Below, one piece after another: positions 1-5,290 of a stretch of DNA of 14,626 nt (positions are counted from its first letter, which is position 1; every line of letters begins with the position of its first letter). This stretch comes from Bacillota bacterium (lineage in GTDB: Bacteria; Bacillota; Clostridia; Christensenellales; Aristaeellaceae): the NCBI GenBank assembly GCA_023402355.1, contig JAEXCG010000173.1, positions 1 to 14,626 of the forward strand, written 5' to 3'. The notes beneath the pieces were generated by a model. The model did no database searches, had not been told where the DNA came from, and saw only the letters and a program-made list of their open reading frames with translations. The position numbers and the translations under genes are program-made.

Positions 1-18
1 GTCGAGTTTACGTGTCAT
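1..18 (-). CDS. Possible 5' end of a gene leaving the left edge
   Basis: On the minus strand an ATG at 18-16 opens a frame reading M-T-R-K-L-D before the window ends. A GGAG ribosome binding site lies seven bases upstream (on the minus strand GGAG, then CGAAAAA, then ATG). Only six codons are visible, so no function can be assigned and the call may be wrong. The spacing and the AT-rich gap before the ATG are the only support. Confidence 0.3.
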
Positions 19-149
19 TTTTTCGCTCCGCAAAACTGCGTTTTGCTCCGGAAAAAGCCCCGCCCGCCCGGCAAAGCCTGGCGATACGATTTCAGTCTTG
101 CAGACGGCTTTTGGTTTGTCAGTCCACGATGGTTTTTTCGACAATCTGA
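19..149. other. Intergenic stretch at left end
   Basis: No convincing gene is seen here. A short inverted repeat, GCAAAAC-TGC-GTTTTGC at 30-46, sits just upstream of the possible minus-strand start at 18 and could form a hairpin in its 5' leader. I could not identify a convincing promoter. The long plus-strand reading frame through this region is an antisense shadow of the exported-protein gene. Confidence 0.4.
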
Positions 150-181
150 GGGCGTCCCGGCCCCAACGGACCGGGACGCCC
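150..181 (-). terminator. Hairpin downstream of the exported-protein gene, probable terminator
   Basis: A perfect 11-bp GC-rich stem pairs 150-160 (GGGCGTCCCGG) with 171-181 (CCGGGACGCCC), with a 10-base loop. It lies about 18 bases past the stop codon of the minus-strand gene ending at 199, the normal place for a terminator. The downstream side on the minus strand has only scattered Ts and no proper T-run, so it may act as an RNA-stabilising 3' hairpin rather than an efficient intrinsic terminator. Confidence 0.55.
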
Positions 182-198
182 CGATTCTGCTATTGTTT

Positions 199-1692
199 TT
201 ACATTTCCTGCGTAAGACGCATCACCGTGGTCAGCGCGTCCTGCGGCAGCAGGCTCATCGCCTTGGCAAACGCCAGCATGAGGCCGGATTCCACCTCAGC
301 GAGCGCCGCCATGCCCGGCTCCCCGTCGAGCGAGAGCAGATCCACGACCTCAAGCCCGGAAAGGTCCTGCGGCTCGTACGCGCGGGAGGCGACGTTGAAG
401 AACTCGGTAAAGTCCATCGACATCTCCGTGCGGTTCGCCAGCATGTTCATGGCGAGGCCGATCTCCGTCGCAGAGGTGAAGTCTTCGCCCTTGCGCTCGG
501 TGACGCGCTTGCCGGTGATGTCCGAGGTGTTTTCGATCTTGGAAATCCGCGGCTCCGCATCCTCGCGCTCGTAGGTCTCGATGAGGGTTTCCAGCATCTT
601 GCCCGTGTAGGTCACGGTCTCCACGTCGCCCTCGATCTTCGCCTCGCTCTGCATCTTAAGGCTCATGTCCACGCTGTCCCCGTCGTCGTTCGCGGTCATT
701 TTGATCGTGACGTCGTCCTTGAAGGTTTCCCCCAGCTTCGCGCTCACGATCATCGTCATGTCGAAGAGGCTCTTTTCGTCGTCCACCAGCGCAACGCGCA
801 TCTGCACGCCGTCCGCGTCGGTCTTTTTCTCCAGAATCACCTGGTCTTCGCCGTCGCTGATGTAGAGAGCGATGAGCTCGTTGCTTTCGCCCAGCAGCGC
901 TTCGATCTTGAGCGCGCTGTCGCCGTCAAGCTCGTCCTTCGCCTCTATGATCCTCTCGTCGATCGCCTCGCTCCACGTCTTGTCCTTGGGCAGCGTGGCA
1001 AGGCTTTCGAGGATCTCGTCGCCGCGCGCTTCCTCCAGCATCGCGACGACCAGCTCGCAGAACTTTTCCTCGGTGATGGTGATCGTGGTCGTCGCATCCG
1101 CCGCGTCCCGCGTCGCGGTCGCGCTCTGCGCGCCGTCTTCGATGGGCGCGGGCACCCCAGCCAGCCAGTTCATCGCGACGGCGCCGTAACGGGCGATCTC
1201 CGTCTCCAGCATTGCCCCGACCTTTTCCCAGTCGATGTCCTTGATTCCCAGCAGCTCTGCGACGTCGTCGTACCTGACCTCGAACGCCTTCGAGGGCGCG
1301 AGGCTGGTGGTAATGAGTGCGTGGTCCTCCAGCAGGTTCAGCGACACGTCCGCGACGCTTTGACCCTGCATGGCGAGGCCCAGCTTGCCGAAGCCGCCTT
1401 CCGGCGTAACGGCGAGGCTGAACGTCACGGAACCCGCGGAGAACAGGTCCATGACCGCCTTGAACACTTCGCGCTCCTCGCCGTCCATGTCCGTGGCGTC
1501 GAGGCTGCCGAAGCGCAGGCCAAAGTCGCCGTACACCTCGCGACCCGCCGCGAGCGCCTCGCCGATCAGCACGCTTTCCATCGTGCCCGGCACGATTTCC
1601 CGCTGCGCCTCCTCCGCAAAAGAGAAGACGGGCATCAGGCACATGAGCAGCGCGAGCAGTGCCGACAGTTGCTTTTTAAATCCCTGTTTCAT
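199..1692 (-). CDS. Exported protein of unknown function, fourth gene of the GntR/ABC operon
   Basis: I do not recognise this 497-residue protein. It begins MKQGFKKQLSALLALLMCLM, a textbook Sec signal peptide (basic n-region, hydrophobic core, likely cleavage after SFA near residue 26). There is no good lipobox around Cys18, so it is probably released or wall-associated, not a lipoprotein. The mature part is acidic (rich in D, E, S, T) with no other clear membrane segment, and alternates predicted strands and helices. The start at 1692 is chosen over an upstream in-frame start at 1893 because an AAGGTGG ribosome binding site lies six bases before it, the signal peptide starts exactly there, and the longer version would run back into the permease gene. 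It follows the permease stop by 44 bases, so it is probably the last gene of the operon. A role as extracytoplasmic partner or substrate of the transporter is inference from position only. Confidence 0.8.
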   Translation of the reverse strand: MKQGFKKQLSALLALLMCLMPVFSFAEEAQREIVPGTMESVLIGEALAAGREVYGDFGLRFGSLDATDMDGEEREVFKAVMDLFSAGSVTFSLAVTPEGGFGKLGLAMQGQSVADVSLNLLEDHALITTSLAPSKAFEVRYDDVAELLGIKDIDWEKVGAMLETEIARYGAVAMNWLAGVPAPIEDGAQSATATRDAADATTTITITEEKFCELVVAMLEEARGDEILESLATLPKDKTWSEAIDERIIEAKDELDGDSALKIEALLGESNELIALYISDGEDQVILEKKTDADGVQMRVALVDDEKSLFDMTMIVSAKLGETFKDDVTIKMTANDDGDSVDMSLKMQSEAKIEGDVETVTYTGKMLETLIETYEREDAEPRISKIENTSDITGKRVTERKGEDFTSATEIGLAMNMLANRTEMSMDFTEFFNVASRAYEPQDLSGLEVVDLLSLDGEPGMAALAEVESGLMLAFAKAMSLLPQDALTTVMRLTQEM

Positions 1693-1736
1693 AATTCTCC
1701 ACCTTTCTATCGTTCCGATTGGGTTTGCTCCATGTC

Positions 1737-2558
1737 TTACTTGGGCTGCGGGGTGCCCGCCATCACCGGGTAGCTGAGCGCGAGGCAGCAGACCGCGCCG
1801 ATCGCGCGGATGGTCGGCCAGCGATTGATGATGAACGTGACCGCGTCCTCCATAAAACGCATGATGTTCATGAATTGCGGCATCAGCTGCCACATTTCCT
1901 GCTCGCTCAAATGATTGAGCTTTTCAAAGAAGCCGTTGAGCGCGGGCACGATCATCAGGAGGAAGCAGGCGACCGGCACGCCGATCGTCACGGCGATCGT
2001 CTGCACCTTCCAGCGGCGCAGCAGGCAAAAGTACAGATAATAAAAGCAGCACCATTGAATCATGGACGTGTAGGTGTACCACGCGTTCTGCCAGGCCATC
2101 TGCGTCACCGCGCCGAACGTGGTGGCGCGGGCGGTCGTGTGCAGGGTCCACATGCTGATGCTGTAGCGCTCGGGGTTCGCCTGCGCCATCAGCGTCACCA
2201 CCCCCGCGTCCAGCATCGTCAGCAGCGCGCTCACGATCACGCCCAGGGCGCTGATGACGAGGATCTCCGCGATGACGCCGCCGTAGACGGAAAGCCGAGG
2301 CGTCGCCCTCGTGATCAGAAAGCGGGCGTCGGTGTTTGCCGCGCGGTGCATGAGGATGAACAGGATGACGCCGCTGGCGGAAAACATCGTCGAAACGCTG
2401 GTCAGGTTGACGCTGCCCTCCACGAAGACCGAGAGCACGTATACGGCGACTTCCATCAGCAGCACCACGCTCGCCGTGATCAGCATGAGCTGCCAGCCCT
2501 TCTTCCACAGGTATCGCAGCGTCCCCTCAAAGCGCGACCGCTTAAGCGCCGATTCCAT
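1737..2558 (-). CDS. ABC transporter membrane subunit (ABC-2-like, YtrC/D-type context)
   Basis: This is a 273-residue polytopic membrane protein with about six hydrophobic segments (roughly residues 22-46, 55-72, 90-118, 155-180, 187-207 and 250-266) and a basic, amphipathic N-terminus. It has no soluble domain. Its gene overlaps the 3' end of the ATPase gene by 17 bases, which implies translational coupling and makes it the likely membrane partner of that ATPase. I chose ATG at 2558 because AAAGGGG lies nine bases upstream; a TTG three codons earlier is possible but has no spacing for a ribosome binding site. Family assignment rests on topology and gene order; I see no diagnostic motif. The substrate is unknown. 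GntR-YtrA-type systems in Firmicutes are often linked to cell-envelope stress or antimicrobial peptides, but nothing here proves this. Confidence 0.75.
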   Translation of the reverse strand: MESALKRSRFEGTLRYLWKKGWQLMLITASVVLLMEVAVYVLSVFVEGSVNLTSVSTMFSASGVILFILMHRAANTDARFLITRATPRLSVYGGVIAEILVISALGVIVSALLTMLDAGVVTLMAQANPERYSISMWTLHTTARATTFGAVTQMAWQNAWYTYTSMIQWCCFYYLYFCLLRRWKVQTIAVTIGVPVACFLLMIVPALNGFFEKLNHLSEQEMWQLMPQFMNIMRFMEDAVTFIINRWPTIRAIGAVCCLALSYPVMAGTPQPK

Positions 2559-3432
2559 CTTCCTCAACCCCTTTCTTCTCTTCCGTGAGCAGTACGAACA
2601 GCCGCTGCAGGCCGATGGGCTCCGTCTTCACCGTATCCGGGAAGACGTGGGGCTCGCTCAGGAACACGCTGCGGGCCATCGCGCCCGCGAAGACCTCCTC
2701 GCGCAGCACCCGCAGGCCCTGCGTGGCCGCGACCACCGCCTCGGGCGTGCCGCTCACCACGACGCTGAGCTCGCGCAAGGCATCCACGTCCTGCTGCAAA
2801 ATCAGCCTGCCGTGATCGACCATGACCGCCACCTCCAGCACGCGCGCCACCTCGTCGATGAGGTGCGTGCTGAGCACGATGGTGCGCGGGTTCTCCGCGT
2901 AAGAGTCGATCAGCGCGTCGTAAAAGCGCTCGCGGCTGACCGCGTCAAGCCCCAGGCTCGGCTCGTCGAAGATCGTGATCGGCGCCTGCGAGGCGAGACC
3001 GCACACCAGCCCCACCGCGGTCTGCATGCCGCGCGACAGGCCCTTGGTCTTGCGGCGCACGTCCAGCTCGAACTGGTCGATCATCTTGGAGCAGACCGCG
3101 TCGCTCCAGTTCGGGTGCAGCCTGCGCTCGACGTCGAGCACGTCCTTCACCCGCGTCAGCCCGCCGAAATCCGGCGTATCGCTGATAAAGCACAGGCTGC
3201 CCAGCGCCGCCGCGCTGTTCTGCGGCCTTAGGCCGCACACGAGCACCTGGCCGCTTCTAGTGAAGGCCTGGGCCGTCAGCAGCCGCAGGAATGTCGACTT
3301 GCCCGCCCCGTTTCGGCCGAGCAGGCCGTAAATGTGTCCGCTTTCCATCTTACAGCTGAAATGATCGAGCGCCTGCGTCTTGCCAAAGCGCATGGACAAA
3401 TCCTTCGCTTCGATCGCCGGAATATCTGCCAT
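2542..3432 (-). CDS. ABC transporter ATP-binding protein
   Basis: This 296-residue nucleotide-binding subunit carries all core ABC motifs: Walker A GRNGAGKST at about 39-47 (Lys45), a signature LSRGM at 132-136 (a departure from the usual LSGGQ), Walker B ITIFDEP at 152-158 with catalytic Glu157, a D-loop SLGLD and the switch histidine in LSTH at 190. The C-terminal 90 residues after the ATPase core form an accessory region, as is common in drug- and peptide-export ATPases. The start at 3432 is preceded by GGAGGAG at good spacing, lying inside the end of the GntR gene, whose stop codon is only two bases upstream. Its 3' end overlaps the permease gene. It should energise the membrane subunit encoded downstream, on the cytoplasmic side of the membrane. 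Confidence 0.93.
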   Translation of the reverse strand: MADIPAIEAKDLSMRFGKTQALDHFSCKMESGHIYGLLGRNGAGKSTFLRLLTAQAFTRSGQVLVCGLRPQNSAAALGSLCFISDTPDFGGLTRVKDVLDVERRLHPNWSDAVCSKMIDQFELDVRRKTKGLSRGMQTAVGLVCGLASQAPITIFDEPSLGLDAVSRERFYDALIDSYAENPRTIVLSTHLIDEVARVLEVAVMVDHGRLILQQDVDALRELSVVVSGTPEAVVAATQGLRVLREEVFAGAMARSVFLSEPHVFPDTVKTEPIGLQRLFVLLTEEKKGVEEDGIGA

Positions 3433-3434
3433 CC

Positions 3435-3809
3435 TTACTCTCCTCCGTCTTCGTTCATATACGCTTCCACCGCCGCGCGAATCTTATCGTGGCTGATGCC
3501 GATTGCCTTTGCCTCCGCGATGAGCGAGGGCAGCCGCGCCTCAAAGAACGCCTTCTGCCGTTTCTGCTCGACGAGCTCCCGGCTCCCCGGGGATACGAAC
3601 ATGCCGATTCCCCGCTTCTTGTAGATGATGCCCTCGTCCACCAGCAGGGAAAACCCCTTGGCGACCGTCGCCGGGTTGATGTTGAAGTGCCGCGAAAAAG
3701 CATTGGTCGATGGCACTGCGTCCTCCGGCTCAAGTCTCCCGGCGAGGATGTCATCCTCGATCATTTGGGCTACCTGCATGTAAATGCTGACGCCTTCCTG
3801 AAAGGGCAT
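3435..3809 (-). CDS. GntR-family transcriptional repressor, YtrA type
   Basis: This 124-residue protein has the short GntR/YtrA architecture: an N-terminal winged helix-turn-helix at about residues 8-72 and only a short helical tail, with no large effector-binding domain. Recognisable motifs are IYMQVAQMIEDDILAGRL near the start, PSTNAFSRHFNINPATVAKG (recognition helix region, about 33-52) and the wing GIIYKKRGIGMFV at 60-72. The start at 3809 has an AAAGGAGGA site six bases upstream. It is the first gene of the operon and is followed after two bases by the ATPase gene. YtrA-type regulators normally repress their own ABC operon, and the palindrome over the promoter fits this. The inducing signal is not visible. 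Confidence 0.9.
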   Translation of the reverse strand: MPFQEGVSIYMQVAQMIEDDILAGRLEPEDAVPSTNAFSRHFNINPATVAKGFSLLVDEGIIYKKRGIGMFVSPGSRELVEQKRQKAFFEARLPSLIAEAKAIGISHDKIRAAVEAYMNEDGGE

Positions 3810-3859
3810 GCCGCATCCTCCTTTCCGGTTTGTTGGTTGTTCCGTTCAGTGGTTCATTA

Positions 3860-3881
3860 GTGATGTAATTAACTATATCAC
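3860..3881. promoter_or_regulatory. Probable GntR operator overlapping the ABC operon promoter
   Basis: A 22-base imperfect palindrome (left arm GTGATGTAATT, right arm AACTATATCAC) matches at 9 of 11 symmetric positions. It fully covers the -10 box of the minus-strand promoter. The AT-rich dyad ending in GTGAT/ATCAC and its position just upstream of a YtrA-type gene make autorepression by the GntR protein the simplest reading. Binding itself is inferred. Confidence 0.65.
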
Positions 3882-3900
3882 CCTTTCCTTCAAATGTCAA
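3872..3900 (-). promoter_or_regulatory. Promoter of the GntR/ABC operon
   Basis: On the minus strand a consensus -35 TTGACA (3900-3895) is separated by 17 bases from -10 TATAGT (3877-3872). Transcription would start near 3865, about 55 bases before the GntR start codon. The promoter is divergent from that of aroF; the two -35 boxes are about 28 bases apart. Confidence 0.8.
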
Positions 3901-3928
3901 TCCCCAAACGCAAATTTTTGAAAAAAGA

Positions 3929-3958
3929 TTGACACCCCGAAGCCGCCGGGCGTATACT
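3929..3958 (+). promoter_or_regulatory. Promoter of the aroF leader
   Basis: A consensus -35 TTGACA (3929-3934) lies 18 bases before a -10 TATACT (3953-3958). Transcription would start near 3965, about 23 bases ahead of the leader-peptide ATG. The region reads away from the divergent ABC operon promoter. Confidence 0.8.
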
Positions 3959-3987
3959 GGAGCCACGATGAAACCGGAGGCATGACG

Positions 3988-4065
3988 ATGAAGTCTTCTA
4001 TGCGCGCGTACGCTTATCAGAACCTGTATTATTACGGTAATACGGGCTGTTTGTGTTGCGCATAG
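3988..4065 (+). CDS. Tyrosine-rich leader peptide of aroF (attenuation peptide)
   Basis: A 25-codon frame starts with ATG at 3988, seven bases after a CCGGAGG ribosome binding site, and ends at TAG 4063-4065. It begins MKSSMRAYAYQNLYYY and ends with a GNTGCLCCA tail. Five of 25 residues are Tyr, in codons at 4009, 4015 and the run TAT-TAT-TAC at 4027-4035; this density is far above chance. An ATG at 3982 is in frame but too close to the ribosome binding site. The peptide sits between a strong promoter and an intrinsic terminator ahead of the gene for the first enzyme of aromatic amino acid synthesis. By analogy with the phe, trp and his leader peptides of enterobacteria, its translation should report charged tRNA-Tyr; the peptide itself probably has no other role. 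The Cys-rich tail is unexplained. Confidence 0.82.
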   Translation: MKSSMRAYAYQNLYYYGNTGCLCCA

Positions 4066-4101
4066 AGGATACGGCGAATCGGCGCAATTCAGGCAGTCCC
4101 G
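4023..4101 (+). promoter_or_regulatory. aroF attenuator: pause hairpin and competing antiterminator
   Basis: Segment 1 (4023-4031, CCTGTATTA) can pair with segment 2 (4038-4046, TAATACGGG) in a 9-bp stem (one G-U) whose 5' side and loop are the three consecutive Tyr codons. Segment 2 with its next bases (CGGGCTG, 4043-4049) can instead pair with segment 3 (CAGTCCCG, 4094-4101) with one bulged T. Segment 3 is the 5' side of the terminator stem. An inner TTGCGC/GCGCAA helix (4056-4061 with 4082-4087) would bring 2 and 3 together. A ribosome stalled on the Tyr codons would mask segment 1 and favour 2:3, so aroF would be read through. The pairings are seen in the sequence; the switching is inferred. 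Confidence 0.7.
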
Positions 4102-4120
4102 AAGCGGGGCTGCCTTTTTT
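4092..4120 (+). terminator. Attenuator terminator ahead of aroF
   Basis: A 10-bp stem pairs 4092-4101 (GGCAGTCCCG) with 4105-4114 (CGGGGCTGCC), with one G-U pair, a three-base AAG loop and a run of six Ts at 4115-4120. It is a complete Rho-independent terminator between the leader peptide stop and the aroF start, so part of the transcripts should end after about 155 bases. Confidence 0.88.
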
Positions 4121-4154
4121 GTAGCACGGCAGCACGGAAAGGAAGGCGCATCTC

Positions 4155-5171
4155 ATGATTATCATTTTGAAAAACGGCACCCCGCAGCAGCGAATCGACG
4201 AACTCATCCGCGACGTGGAAAAGATGGGCGTACACGTGCACTACAGCGCGGGCACGCAGTCGACCATTCTGGGCCTCGTGGGCGACGTATCCCACGTAAA
4301 CCCCGACACCCTGCGCGCAAACGACGTCGTGGCGGACGTGCGGCGCATTTCGGAGCCCTACAAGGCGGCGAACCGGCGCTTTCACCCGGACGACACGCAC
4401 ATCACGGTCGCCGGGCGGACGATCGGCGAGGGGTTCTTCCACGTGATCGCGGGGCCCTGCTCGGTGGAAAGCGAGGAACAGCTGCTCACCGTCGCAAAAT
4501 CGGTCAAGGAGAGCGGCGCGACGTTCCTGCGCGGGGGCGCGTTCAAGCCGCGCACGTCTCCCTACTCGTTTCAGGGGCTGGAGACGGACGGCCTGCGGCT
4601 GCTGATCGAGGCGCGGCGCGCGACGGGGCTCCCGATCGTGACGGAGATCATGGGCGAGTCGCAGCTGGACGACTTCGCGGACGTGGACGTGATTCAGGTC
4701 GGCGCGCGCAACATGCAGAACTTCCGCCTTTTAAAGGAGCTGGGTCACAGCAAAAAGCCGATTTTGCTCAAGCGGGGCCTCGCGAACACCATCGAGGAGC
4801 TGCTCATGAGCGCGGAATACATCCTCGCGGGCGGCAACCCGAACGTGATCCTCTGCGAGCGGGGCATCCGCACCTTTGAAAAGATGATCCGCAACAACCT
4901 GGACATCTCCGCGATCCCGCTGATCAAGGAAAAGTCGCACCTGCCCGTGATCGTGGACCCCAGCCACGCGGCGGGCATGGCGCGCATGGTGCCCCCGCTC
5001 GCCCGCGCGGCCATCGCCGCGGGCGCGGACGGCCTGCTGATCGAGGTGCACAACAACCCGGCCTGCGCCCTGTGCGACGGCGCGCAGTCGCTCGACATGC
5101 CCACGTTTGCCGCCGTCATGCAGGACGTCAGGCGGCGCGCCGCGTTTGAGGAAAAGCAGCTCGGCGCATAA
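4155..5171 (+). CDS. aroF: 3-deoxy-7-phosphoheptulonate (DAHP) synthase, Thermotoga-type with N-terminal regulatory domain
   Basis: This cytoplasmic enzyme condenses phosphoenolpyruvate and erythrose 4-phosphate, the first step of the shikimate pathway. The 338-residue length and layout match the type I-beta enzymes (Thermotoga maritima/KDO8P-synthase-like): a ferredoxin-like domain at about 1-70, then a TIM barrel. Barrel motifs are IAGPCSVES (about 98-106), LRGGAFKPRTSPYSFQG (125-141), LLKRG (204-208), VDPSHAAG (267-274) and EVHNNP (297-302). The four metal ligands can be assigned to Cys102, His271, Glu297 and Asp308. In the T. maritima enzyme the N-terminal domain mediates feedback inhibition by tyrosine. 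The start at 4155 follows an AAAGGAAGG site. Upstream lie a Tyr-codon leader peptide and a terminator, so tyrosine probably limits both synthesis and activity of the enzyme. A terminator follows, so it is transcribed alone. Confidence 0.96.
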   Translation: MIIILKNGTPQQRIDELIRDVEKMGVHVHYSAGTQSTILGLVGDVSHVNPDTLRANDVVADVRRISEPYKAANRRFHPDDTHITVAGRTIGEGFFHVIAGPCSVESEEQLLTVAKSVKESGATFLRGGAFKPRTSPYSFQGLETDGLRLLIEARRATGLPIVTEIMGESQLDDFADVDVIQVGARNMQNFRLLKELGHSKKPILLKRGLANTIEELLMSAEYILAGGNPNVILCERGIRTFEKMIRNNLDISAIPLIKEKSHLPVIVDPSHAAGMARMVPPLARAAIAAGADGLLIEVHNNPACALCDGAQSLDMPTFAAVMQDVRRRAAFEEKQLGA

Positions 5172-5180
5172 TCTCCCCCA

Positions 5181-5216
5181 GCCCCCGGCAGCGCCCCGCG
5201 CGTTCCGGGGGCTTTT
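5181..5216 (+). terminator. Terminator after aroF
   Basis: An 8-bp GC-only stem (5181-5188 GCCCCCGG with 5205-5212 CCGGGGGC) is followed by TTTT at 5213-5216, ten bases after the aroF stop codon. It separates aroF from the next promoter. Confidence 0.8.
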
Positions 5217-5227
5217 CGCGCGCCCGC

Positions 5228-5256
5228 TTGTCCGCCTGCGTCCACTCTGCTATAAT
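5228..5256 (+). promoter_or_regulatory. Promoter of the paralogous membrane-protein pair
   Basis: TTGTCC (5228-5233), a 17-base spacer and a perfect TATAAT (5251-5256) form a good housekeeping promoter. Transcription would start near 5263, about 28 bases before the first gene. Confidence 0.75.
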
Positions 5257-5290
5257 AGGAACATCTTCCAGAAGACAAAGGAGACGACTC

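Noticed and set aside
30..46. GCAAAAC/GTTTTGC inverted repeat as a terminator
   Set aside because: The stem is short (7 bp) and AT-rich with no adjacent T-run in either direction, so it is only noted.
43..1773. A 576-codon plus-strand frame over the exported-protein gene
   Set aside because: Antisense shadow. The minus-strand gene has a signal peptide, a ribosome binding site and an operon context.
1693..1893. Upstream extension of the exported-protein gene to 1893
   Set aside because: It overlaps the permease gene, has no signal-like features, and a strong ribosome binding site and signal peptide mark 1692 as the start.
3968..3985. A tiny frame, ATG-AAA-CCG-GAG-GCA-TGA, ahead of the leader peptide
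   Set aside because: It contains the leader's ribosome binding site and has none of its own; it is most likely chance.
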